From: Cytophagales bacterium
GTDB taxonomy: Bacteria > Bacteroidota > Bacteroidia > Cytophagales > 172606-1
Reading direction: 5' to 3'
Length of the DNA: 64,000 nt
Assembly: GCA_030446715.1 (NCBI GenBank)
Contig: JAUJMU010000001.1
Location: 969,297-1,033,296, forward strand
Shown: one piece after another, positions 54,447-63,245 of the stretch
Layout: every line of letters begins with the position of its first letter
Position numbering within the stretch: the first letter of the stretch is position 1
Notes under the pieces: model-generated
The model's input: the letters and a program-made list of their open reading frames with translations, nothing else
The model's database searches: none
Told to the model about the DNA's origin: nothing
Made by a program: the position numbers and the translations under genes

Positions 54447-55280
54447 CTAAGCCACACCAATTATTAATCATTGGCGCCCCAAATGTGGGCAAAACGCACT
54501 TTGTAGGGCAGTTGTACAATCGGTTGGATGCTAGGCGTAGTACCTACCGCATGGTGACAGCACCAACTGACTTGACGGTAATAAAAGCCGTGATCGACCG
54601 CTTGGCCCGTGGGCTGGCAGGAGAACATACACAAAGTGGCTTGAATGAAGAGGTAAACTTCGTTGTAGCCAATGACCAGGTGGAAATTGCCCTTACTTTT
54701 CCCGATTACGGAGGGGAACAAGTGAGAGATATAGTGCGTGACCGACTAGTTTCCAGTAGGTGGCAAGAACTGATTAAACAGTCAGATGAGTGGTTACTAT
54801 TGATTCGTCCGGACGAAATCTTTGCCGTTGGAAGACATTACTACGCGTGGCCTTGCTCACTTGGAGGATCTACGCAAACGTACCACTGAAGTTAGGGACG
54901 AAACTGATTTGACGGCTCCGAGCTTCTATATTGAGTTGCTACAAATGATGCTGCACATCAAGGGCAAGTCGGTTGTTACCCCTATTATTGAGCCACGGCT
55001 TACAGTAGCGCTTTCATGCTGGGATACGTTGGGCTTGCCGGAATCGGATACTACACCGTTAAAGGTACTACAGGAGCAGTTACCGTTCTTTGCAAATTTT
55101 TTAGAAACAGCATGGAAGCCAGGATACTGGCGGGTCTGTGGTCTCTCTTCGTTGGGAAGAACATTGGACGCGAAGGAGCCCAACGAAGATTTTGTTGACG
55201 ATGGGCCGGAGACAGCTGGGTACGTAGTATTGCCCTCGGGTGAACATGATGCCGATCTAACTCAACTTATTACTTTCTGA
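54443..55280 (+). pseudogene. DO-GTPase1, one frameshift
   Basis: Read across one shift, this is a GTPase of about 278 residues: G1 IIGAPNVGKTHF, G3 FPDYGGEQ, then IRPDEI, and after the shift LPLEDITTRGLAHLEDLRKR and a C-terminal half with WDTLGLPESDTTP. The break is a single extra T in a TTT run near 54821. Removing it restores one frame, so it may be a sequencing error or a fresh mutation. It begins inside the stop codon of DO-GTPase2 and ends two bases before the GAP1 start. Confidence 0.75.
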
Positions 55281-55282
55281 TC

Positions 55283-56074
55283 GTGTCAAGTACTTCTGTT
55301 CTGGAAATTCATCAGACTTACTTCTGGAGCGGTCAATGGTACTGCACGGCCAATTAGCCAGTAGTCTAGCGGATGGTGACCTGCGCGCTTTTTGTTGGCT
55401 TTTACTGACCGGCCTGGGGTGCTGCCGGTTGGTATTATGTTACGACCATATCTGTCCGCAACTGTACACAAGACTTACTATTTGGTGAGTTGTACCCTGG
55501 TCCGATCATGCAGTGGCACGGCCAGGTATGGTTTTTACACATGTGCTGATAATACCGCTTCAGTGTTTACAAGAGCTTCACGAACTTGGGGCAATTCTTG
55601 ACCTTCTAATAAGCGAACCACCGCCAGTAGCAGAACGCCCCAACTCTTTGGCTCCGCTGCCTTTTCCTCTGAATTTAATTGGTCTAATAAACGAGCAGGT
55701 GATGTACCGGAGAGTTGGCTGGCTTGCATAAGACGGTTATCAGAGCAAACCCAATCTGCACCCATTTTTGTATTGGGTGAGACTGCACGCTTTCGATCTT
55801 TGATAGAAGTACTTTGGCATGGCTCACCTGCTCCGTTACGCGGTCAGTTGAGTTGGGGAATCAGATTTACCCGCCAGGCGCTACTGATTCCGTACCGCTT
55901 TTAGTAAACGTTCCCGAAGAATTCGAAGGAAAGTGGCGTGGAAAAGAATTAATTCGGTTAGCATCTGACCAAATGAAGGTACCGAAACGCCGATTGAGCA
56001 CTTAATCCTCGGTAGAGAACAAGGAAATAATTTCCGTGGCTTTATTTCAGACCTAGAAATTAGTCCTGCTTCAT
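55283..56074 (+). pseudogene. GAP1 N-terminal region, broken by multiple frameshifts
   Basis: Starting at GTG 55283, the pieces fit the GAP1 N-terminal domain when frames are joined: EIHQTYF, HGQLASSLADGDL, FTDRPGVLPVGIMLRPYLSA, RPGMVFTHVLIIPL, RAGDVPESWLACIRRLSEQ, SWGIRFT and PPGATDSVPLLVNVPEEF. I count about seven frame changes (near 55345, 55395, 55518, 55685, 55870, 55985 and 56120). The rest of the gene downstream is intact. Such density in 800 bases is unlike anything else in the window. Confidence 0.7.
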
Positions 56075-57850
56075 TTGAGATTCTCAGGAAATGCCAGCGA
56101 GCATATTATCAATTTCAGAACTTGCTTACCTCAACTGCAATGCCAGGGGGAATTGTTGGCATTAGTTCGGGTACTGAGGCAACTGCAACCGGACCCCGAT
56201 AAGGCAACCACCCTCAAACAGCAGGCCATTGAATCTCTAGCTGAAGCAATGAAGCCTGATGCCGTAAACCAAGCATTTGGGTTACGAAACCTACCAATGG
56301 ACGCATTTCGTACTGGTGAAGTGCACTTAGGAGAAGCAGTTGCTCGAATTGTACGGGGTGTTGTTACAACCTCAAGTCCTGATAAAACTTTACACGGGAG
56401 TTTATTGGAGTCTCTAACTGATCTAGAAACCGATACAGTTGAGGCTTGGTGGCGTCAGGCAGCAGATAAAGCACTCAGGCAAACTTTGGATACCAGCACA
56501 ACAACAGTGGCAGAAGTTTTTTGGATAGGACTAGTTCACTCCGAAGCTACCCGAAATTATATACTTGAGATTATCCCAGACGTAGCAGGTTGGGAAAACT
56601 CCTTGAGCCAAACGGTGCCGGTACCACTTATCCCGGAAACAGCAGATGCAATGGCAACCTTTTGCATAGATCGAGGCTGGTGGGATTTGTTTGCGGCGGT
56701 AGTAGGAGCAGCTTACGAGCCGTCAGAAGCGTTACGGCGCCAGGTGAAAGCTGAAGAACGGATTGGGCTTAGAGAGTCGCCGCGTGTGGAAAGGCTGGCT
56801 ACCAAGGTAGATGATCTTAACTTAGTAGAGTTAGCTGTTGAGGTTTCCAACTGCCAACAATTACTTAAACTGGCCGGAACGCGGTGTAGTCGAGAGCCGA
56901 AGCTATTGTCCCAGATTGATATGCGCAAAAAAGCTTGGCGTAACGTATGGTCCATATCACTGGCACAAACCGGATCTTTAACCATGGGGCTGAGCAGGCC
57001 TAAGGAATTAATTAATGCATTTCTTTCAGAAGTAGCAGGTGGGCGGGCTGATGATAAGGTACCATTGGAATTAATTGCCGCATCACCTTTCGCCAATGTG
57101 CTTCAATTGGCTGAACGAGCAGCCTTATGGGATCAATTGCCAGCTAAACTTAAACCGAGGTTTATTACAGTTACTCTTGATGCACTCGTTGAAGAAATAA
57201 TTGCAGGCAGTTGGGCAGGTACTATTGAGCCTGCGCTATTGAAAGCTGCCCGAGAAAATGAGTTCAACCAGAGATTTCTTAGTCTACGACGAAGCGATTT
57301 AGCAGCCGTTTTAGCAGTGGAGGACGTGCTCCATAATTTAAGCGATGCTTATTTGAAAGATTACATCAAAAATCTTCCAGAGGTGAACGGAGTGGTAGCA
57401 GTTCAGCTAGGCAAACTGGTTGCATTAAAGCAGTGGAGTTTATCCGCTTACGCCATACTTGAACGAGCTAAAGCCGGTGTTCCTTTTCGGCCAGCTTTGA
57501 CAGAGTGCATTAATTTGTTCAAAAAATGGGAACGCCTTTGGCATTCAGGTCTGTTTGGCTATCGAGTCAGTAAAGATGATGCTTGGGATCTACTTCGTTC
57601 GACCATGATCGATCTTTATGAGGAGGGGCCAGAGCAAGAGAAAATATGGAAGCGAGCAGGTGGGGACCCTGCTAGGCTGACAAATGCTCATACTCGCAGA
57701 GAACAATGGGCATCGGCAATCGAGTTGATACGGCGCGGAGGAGGAGGAAAAATAACGGCTGATTCTCTGATTGACATTGCAATAGTAGATTACGAGAACA
57801 ACTCCCAACTGCAGACATTGCATACTTTACGGTATTTGTTCAAAGAATGA
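56075..57850 (+). CDS. GAP1 middle/C-terminal region with C-terminal EAD1
   Basis: This intact frame of 591 residues belongs to the same protein as the broken part upstream (total about 850 residues). It is mostly helical. The last about 92 residues form an effector-associated domain 1: AWDLLRSTMIDLYEEGPEQE, IWKRAGGDPARL, REQWASAIELIRRGGGGKIT and IAIVDYENN. The EAD1 of the next gene has the same layout, so the two proteins probably bind through it. The first codons (to about 56140) may be read out of the true frame. Its stop overlaps the effector ATG. Confidence 0.75.
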   Translation: MRFSGNASEHIINFRTCLPQLQCQGELLALVRVLRQLQPDPDKATTLKQQAIESLAEAMKPDAVNQAFGLRNLPMDAFRTGEVHLGEAVARIVRGVVTTSSPDKTLHGSLLESLTDLETDTVEAWWRQAADKALRQTLDTSTTTVAEVFWIGLVHSEATRNYILEIIPDVAGWENSLSQTVPVPLIPETADAMATFCIDRGWWDLFAAVVGAAYEPSEALRRQVKAEERIGLRESPRVERLATKVDDLNLVELAVEVSNCQQLLKLAGTRCSREPKLLSQIDMRKKAWRNVWSISLAQTGSLTMGLSRPKELINAFLSEVAGGRADDKVPLELIAASPFANVLQLAERAALWDQLPAKLKPRFITVTLDALVEEIIAGSWAGTIEPALLKAARENEFNQRFLSLRRSDLAAVLAVEDVLHNLSDAYLKDYIKNLPEVNGVVAVQLGKLVALKQWSLSAYAILERAKAGVPFRPALTECINLFKKWERLWHSGLFGYRVSKDDAWDLLRSTMIDLYEEGPEQEKIWKRAGGDPARLTNAHTRREQWASAIELIRRGGGGKITADSLIDIAIVDYENNSQLQTLHTLRYLFKE

Positions 57851-58959
57851 TGAAAACAGACATCTTGGTTATTACTGCGCTGGCCCTTGAATTTAAAGCA
57901 GTGGAACACCTCCTCGCACAATCTGAGTCGGTTAAACATCCGGCGACCGGGGCACGCTACAAGCGAGGCATTTTCGCCGGTGGAAAGCGCAACTTCGCAG
58001 TGGCCGTAGTAGAAGCGGGAGCCGGCAACGTGAATGCAGCGCAGGAAACAGAAAGAGCACTTACCTTCTTCCAACCTGACTACATCTTTTTTGTAGGCGT
58101 AGCGGGAGGAATTAAGGACGTCACTATTGGTGATGTAGTCGTCTCCACAGAAGTTATCCATTACGAGGGTGGTAAAGCGGGAGACGTTTATAAGCCCCGG
58201 CTTACTACTCATCCCGCGAGTTATGAATTGGTATCGCTAGCTAGGCTTATTGCACGAGATGAATCTTGGCAGCATAGAACTACCGGCGGCTCAGAAAACA
58301 ATAAAGCGGAAGTTAAGCCTATTGCAGCCGGGGAGAAGGTAGTTGCTTCGGAGTATTCCGCAGTATATGAGTTGCTGACCCAATCAGTTAGTCAGGCGTT
58401 AGCAGTCGAAATGGAGGGTTATGGTTTTTTAGCTCCTATATATTCACACCACGCTAAAGGTATAGTTATTAGGGGAGTTTCGGATCTATTGAAAAACAAA
58501 GAAGCCGCAGATGCCAGTGGGAGCCAACCAAAAGCGGCTCGCAACGCGGCAGCGTTCCTAGCAGCGATGTTAGAAGAACTTGCAGATGAAAAGAAGCAGG
58601 TTGAAAATGGGGTCCATGTAGCTAGCGTAAATCTAATTCCACAATCGGTTATTGAACCAATTCTCACTAATCCCCTCGATAATTTAGAGTGGCGTAATCA
58701 GTTGGCGAAAACTTTGGCCGAGTTGTACGAAGCGGGCCCAAATGAGAACGGTGGTGCTTGGAAACGCGCTGGCGGGAGAGTTACATTTCTAAATAATAGT
58801 AGTTCCACCCAAACGCAGTGGTTCGCAGCGATAGACCGTTTGGCAAAAGGAGGATCTGGCGACATTACGCTTGAATCACTTTTGAGCGCTGTGCAAGAGG
58901 ATTACAAAAACAATTCAGTAATCAACAACTTCATAAGAGATCTTAAGGGTAAGAAATAA
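57847..58959 (+). CDS. Nucleoside phosphorylase-fold effector with C-terminal EAD1
   Basis: The 370-residue protein has a PNP/MTAN-type domain (1-245): ITALALEFKAVEHLL, VGVAGGIKDVTIGDVVVSTE, the substrate-binding VEMEG (Glu188-Met-Glu190) and the catalytic Asp213 in IRGVSDLL. So it looks active as an N-ribosyl hydrolase or phosphorylase. Residues about 278-360 are an EAD1 (LAKTLAELYEAGPN, GAWKRAGGRVTFL, TQWFAAIDRLAKGGSGDIT). PNP-fold effectors of phage-defence systems are known to destroy ATP; the substrate here is inferred. Its ATGA overlap places it last in the operon. Confidence 0.87.
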   Translation: MMKTDILVITALALEFKAVEHLLAQSESVKHPATGARYKRGIFAGGKRNFAVAVVEAGAGNVNAAQETERALTFFQPDYIFFVGVAGGIKDVTIGDVVVSTEVIHYEGGKAGDVYKPRLTTHPASYELVSLARLIARDESWQHRTTGGSENNKAEVKPIAAGEKVVASEYSAVYELLTQSVSQALAVEMEGYGFLAPIYSHHAKGIVIRGVSDLLKNKEAADASGSQPKAARNAAAFLAAMLEELADEKKQVENGVHVASVNLIPQSVIEPILTNPLDNLEWRNQLAKTLAELYEAGPNENGGAWKRAGGRVTFLNNSSSTQTQWFAAIDRLAKGGSGDITLESLLSAVQEDYKNNSVINNFIRDLKGKK

Positions 58960-59001
58960 CTTCGAAGCTTGGCACAAGAAGATTTTAGTGCTGCTCACGA
59001 C

Positions 59002-59393
59002 TTACAAGATACTCATATCTAATCCTGAATCTGATGACAGTCTTTTCGCTTTAGAAGGCTGCTCCCGTTCTTCTTGCTGCAAAAGCTGCTGTAGATGTAA
59101 TACTTTCTGCTGGTTCTCCCCCGCGATCTGCCGCCCGTCGGATGGATGCAGAATTACGTGCTTCTTTGCGCTGCTTGAAGTATTGGAAGAAGCCAAAGCT
59201 ATTACAAGGGCGACTGACAAGAGCAAGGCTAGTAACACAAGAGAGAAATAACCCGGCATCATACTCTTTGCCGGCAGCAAAAGCAATCAGGTTCGCAAAT
59301 GGCGCCCAGAACGAAAACCCCTTAACGAATCCGTACCCAAATGGCAGCAGGTTTACCAGAGCCAAACCGGCATAAAGCAGCTTTCTATTCATA
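59002..59393 (-). pseudogene. Small membrane protein, one frameshift
   Basis: From ATG 59393 the frame reads MNRKLLYAGLALVNLLPFGY with KGFSFWAPFANLIAFAAGK. After a one-base shift near 59260 it continues MMPGYFSLVLLALLLSVALV and ends SSDSGLDMSIL at 59002. Joined, it is about 130 residues with an N-terminal and a middle membrane helix and a charged Gln/Glu-rich tail (VLHLQQLLQQEEREQ). I do not recognise the family. It is on the opposite strand to the cargo operon and the transfer genes, between them. Confidence 0.5.
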
Positions 59394-59799
59394 AACAAAG
59401 TAGGCAAGTCGTACGAAAGAAGCAGTAGCCATTCTGTACGAATCAACCCCTGCTTTGCAAGTCACAATTTGTTCATTCTCTCCCTGTTCTCGCACTTTTA
59501 CCGCCAGCGGCTGATGTAATAAAGCTGCACATGTAGAAAACCCACTGCTTTAAGATTCTTTAAGTCAAGTCGTTAGCTGAATAAGCAAATACGGTATGAT
59601 ACAATTATATTTTTAAGTAGCATCTATAAAAAGTACTACTTATACTTTTCAAACACCTACGGATTTACGTAAGCTATTACCCGAAGTACGCACAATGGAT
59701 ATGGCGTAAACAATCACAACATATTGATTTTTAGCGCGGAGAAGGGCGGGATATGTTTGCAGCATTCCCATTCACCAAACCCCTTACAACCCTTCTCTC
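59394..59799. other. Intergenic region before the transfer genes
   Basis: About 400 bases, A+T-rich in the first 250. I see no coding stretch. The last 50 bases hold the promoter candidate listed separately and the leader of the first transfer gene. Confidence 0.45.
59752..59759 (+). promoter_or_regulatory. -7 box of the transfer operon
   Basis: TATGTTTG matches TAnnTTTG exactly and lies 40 bases before the ATG at 59800. A weak TTGA (59724-59727) stands 24 bases upstream. All following genes run in the same direction. Confidence 0.45.
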
Positions 59800-60285
59800 A
59801 TGAAAAGTGTAAAACTGCCGGCGCTCCGCCTGTCGTCATTCCCTTTCCGGCTTTCCGCCCCCTATCCCAAAAGTCTCCGTGCTGACAATGGCAAACCGGC
59901 CCTCCCGGCAGGAGTGACCCGCGAACTCCGTTCCTTCTTCAGACGCCGCCTGTCCGCGCTGGCCGGATGCAGTAAAAGCATCCGCAAAGCAGGTTTGCTG
60001 CTACTGCTGCTGGGCGTATCGTCCCTCGCCCACGCCCAGCAGGTGGCCGGGGGGCTGCAGAACCTGGTGGACCAGATCAAGCTCATCGCCAACGTCATCT
60101 TTATCGGGGCCATCATCTGGTCGGCCGTGCGGACGGTGATTGCTTTCGCCGGGGGTAGTCCCACCGCCATGCGCAACGTGCTCTTCACGCTGATCATCGC
60201 CCTGTTCTGGTTCGGCTTCAACTACTTCGTGGATGACATTGCCAGCTCCCTCGGTGGTGCCGGCGCGGATACGTTCGGCGGATAA
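59800..60285 (+). CDS. Conjugative transfer pilin-like protein (TraE/VirB2-like)
   Basis: The 161-residue protein has a long basic N-terminal part (1-65) and then a signal-type helix (AGLLLLLLGVSSLAHAQ). Two more hydrophobic segments follow (LIANVIFIGAIIWSAVRTVI and MRNVLFTLIIALFWFGFNYF) with a Gly-rich end. This is the layout of VirB2/TraE-type pilin subunits, and it stands first in the TraE-F-G order. The primary similarity to DUF4134 is weak, so the name rests mainly on layout and context. A start nearer the signal helix cannot be excluded. Confidence 0.6.
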   Translation: MKSVKLPALRLSSFPFRLSAPYPKSLRADNGKPALPAGVTRELRSFFRRRLSALAGCSKSIRKAGLLLLLLGVSSLAHAQQVAGGLQNLVDQIKLIANVIFIGAIIWSAVRTVIAFAGGSPTAMRNVLFTLIIALFWFGFNYFVDDIASSLGGAGADTFGG

Positions 60286-60307
60286 GGAGACTTCAACGCT
60301 ACTCGCT

Positions 60308-60634
60308 ATGATCACCCGACGTTACATGGAGAAAGAGTCAACGGTACTCGGACTCCCCATGACGCACGTGGGCCTATTGGTAGGCATGATGGTCGGTATG
60401 ATTCTGCTGAGTACGGTAGCCAAACTGCTGGACGGTGCCCGCTGGTTCAATCACCTTACGGTGGTCCTTGTCACGGGCAGCTACCTGCTTCTGCGCTACG
60501 CTGCCTCCAGAAAGCATCCCACCTACTTGTCGTCCAACTTCAGCTACCGGCTCCTGCAACGCGGCAAGTGCTACGAACCGGTGGCCTCACCCACAATCCC
60601 GAACCGGCAAAAGGTCCGCAAATCTTCCTCCTGA
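60308..60634 (+). CDS. Conjugative transfer protein, TraF/VirB3-like
   Basis: The 108-residue protein starts at ATG 60308 and has two close membrane helices (THVGLLVGMMVGMILLSTV and HLTVVLVTGSYLLLRYAA) with short polar ends, as VirB3-type inner-membrane subunits have. It lies directly before the TraG/VirB4 ATPase, where that subunit belongs. The frame is open further upstream, overlapping the pilin-like gene. Confidence 0.6.
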   Translation: MITRRYMEKESTVLGLPMTHVGLLVGMMVGMILLSTVAKLLDGARWFNHLTVVLVTGSYLLLRYAASRKHPTYLSSNFSYRLLQRGKCYEPVASPTIPNRQKVRKSSS

Positions 60635-60696
60635 CGGAGTGGTCCGTATCCGCTTTCCGGTACGGACCATCTTCCCTCCCCTATATCTGACTTTTC

Positions 60697-63152
60697 ATGA
60701 GAAAAAGAACCATCAACGATCTCTTGCCCGTTTTCGCCATCGAAAACGGGCAGTTGCTGTTCAAAGACGGCCGGGTAGCGGTCGGCTACCAGGTGCAGCC
60801 GCTGGAAATGGAAAAGGCCCCGGCCGGAGCATACGGGCACCTGAACGAAGTGCTGACCGGTGCCACCAAAATCCTGCCCGTAGGAGCCACCGTGCAGAAG
60901 CTTGACTGCTACTACTTTGATCCCTTCCGGGTGGGCTACACCGATAAGTCCTTCATTGAGCGCAGCATGATCAACCACTTCTACAACCGGCTGGTGCTGC
61001 GTCACCGGAGCTTCCTGTTTATTTCGGTTGGCAACGAAAAACAGCCGGCACCCAACCCCGTCAATACGCTTTTTGCGTGGGGAAAGGCCTTTCTGGTGAG
61101 CAACCCCTTCACCGGCATTGAGGAAAGAATGCTGAAGCTTCGCCGCCTGGGCCGGGAGTTCACGTCCATGCTGGCCGCGGCCGGCATCGGGACTACTCCG
61201 CTGGACGAAAATGGTCTGTCTGACCTCTACCGGATGTACTTCAACCTTGATTTCAGCCGCCCGATTCGTTTCACCGTCCCTTTCACGCTGGGGGCAACTA
61301 CGCCGTGCTCGGGGAAAAGAAGCTGCACGTGCTGTCCATGCTCAACCAGGGCGGAATCATTGAGCCGGCCGTGCTGAACGAGACGGGAGTGGCCTCGCCG
61401 TTCATCTACCCGCTCACGCACTACCTGCAGATCCCGCACGTGCTTTCGGTTTCCTGCACGGTGCCCGATACTGAAAAGACGCTCAGGGACCTGGATGCCG
61501 AAAACAAGCGCAACCGGATGCTGGACTTTCTTTCTACCCAGGACAACCACAAGAAGGCCGAAGAGATCACCGAGTTCACCCACGAAGTGAGAACCTGGAA
61601 CAAGAATACGCTCAGGGTGAATGTATCAGTAATCGTCTGGGAGGAGCAGGAAGACGGGCAGCAGGGATACGCCGATCAGGTGCGCCGGGCCTTCTCGCAG
61701 ATGAACGCGACCATATGCACCGTCGAAACGCTGGATACGGCCAATCTTTTTGTGGCTAATGCCCCCGGCAACAGTTACCATAATTACCGCACGCTGCTCA
61801 TGACGGGTGACAACGCGTCCGTGTACCAGAACTACGTCACCAACTACCTCCAGGTAACCGGCGGGGATGAACTGCTCTGCGACCGGTTCCGAAATCCGCT
61901 GCGGGTTAAGCTTTTCAATACGGATCTCAACAACCAGAACTCGGTCACCATCGGACCTTCCGGCTCGGGAAAGAGCTTCACCATCGGCAACTTCGTGCTC
62001 CAGCGCTACGAGATGGGGCACACCCAGATCATCATCGACGTGGGCGGTACGTACCTGAGTCTGGTGACGGCGCTGGGTGGCCGCTACTTTGAGTACGACC
62101 CGGACCGGCCTTTGCACCTGAACCCCTTCCTGGTCGACAGAAATGAGGAGGGTTTGTACGTACTGGACGGGGACAAAATCAACTTCCTGACTTCCCTGCT
62201 CTCGATTATCTGGAAGGGTGCCAGGGGGGAGATCTCCCCGGTGGAACGGGCCGTGTTCACCAAGCTCCTGCCCCACTACTTCTCCCACTATAACAAACTG
62301 GTTCAGGAAGGGAAAGGGCAAATGCCGCCTCCCTCCCTTACGGGCTTTTACGAATGGCTGTCGCTGTTCGAGCAGCAGGAAAGCAAGGAGTACGAACGGC
62401 TGTCGCGGAATTTTGATTTCAATGAGTTTACCATCGTGCTTGAACCCTACGCGGTGGGCAAGTACCGGGACGTGCTGAACTCGGAGCACCACGAGGAGGT
62501 GAGCGCCGAAAAGCTGATCTGCTTTGACATGGCCAGGATCAAGAAGAACCCGATGCTCTACCCGGTCATCTCCCTGCTGATTTCGGAACTGGCCCTTGAC
62601 GTGATCCGCAGGCACCCCACCCGGCGGAAGTACTTCTACATGGATGAAGCCTGGAGCATGCTCTCGGACTCGATGGGCGAATTTGTGGAAGGCATGTACC
62701 GGACGGTGCGCAAGAACAACGGGGCCATGTGCATCATCACGCAGGGCATCCGGGAAGTAGTCGATTCGAGAATCGGCCCGGCCATCCTTGCCAACGCGGC
62801 TACGCAGATCATCCTCAACCACACGGACGTGACGGAAATTGCGAAGCTGGCCGGGCATCTGGGTTTCACCGATCACGAAGTACAGCTCATCCGCTCCATC
62901 CGGGTGCGGGACGCGGATGGTTACCGGGAGCTGTTCATCAAGCAGGGCGACTACGCCAAAGTATACCTGATGGAGGTTTCGCCGGTGATGGATGCGGTAC
63001 TCACATCCAAGCCCGAAGAACGCGATTACCTGCGGTCACTCCAGAAAAAGTACGGCAACATCTACGCTGCCGTGAACCAGTACGTCGAGACAAAAAAAGC
63101 CAGAAAATCCGCTCAGCAGCAAAGTCAGCAGACGGAAGGATCACCTGTCTGA
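60697..63152 (+). pseudogene. traG: TraG-family conjugation ATPase (VirB4-like), one frameshift
   Basis: Joined across one shift the product has about 818 residues: an N-terminal TraG domain (INDLLPVFAIENGQLLFKDG), then the ATPase with Walker A TIGPSGSGKSFTIGNF, Walker B KYFYMDEAWSML and ITQGIREVVDS. The break is at about 61291: the five-G run in CTGGGGGCAAC should have six, after which the frame reads GGNYAVLGEKKLHVLSML. Everything else is intact, so a sequencing slip is as likely as a real mutation. It energises type IV secretion. Confidence 0.9.
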
Positions 63153-63245
63153 AGGCCTCAGGCAGCGTGGATGAAACTTACTGCTGCTGATCCTTTCCTG
63201 CTTAACCAAACCAACTGCCAACCAGCCACAAGCTGACCGCTACAC

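Noticed and set aside
61626-62876. Open frame of 416 codons on the minus strand
   Set aside because: It is antisense to the TraG ATPase, whose Walker motifs are unmistakable on the plus strand.
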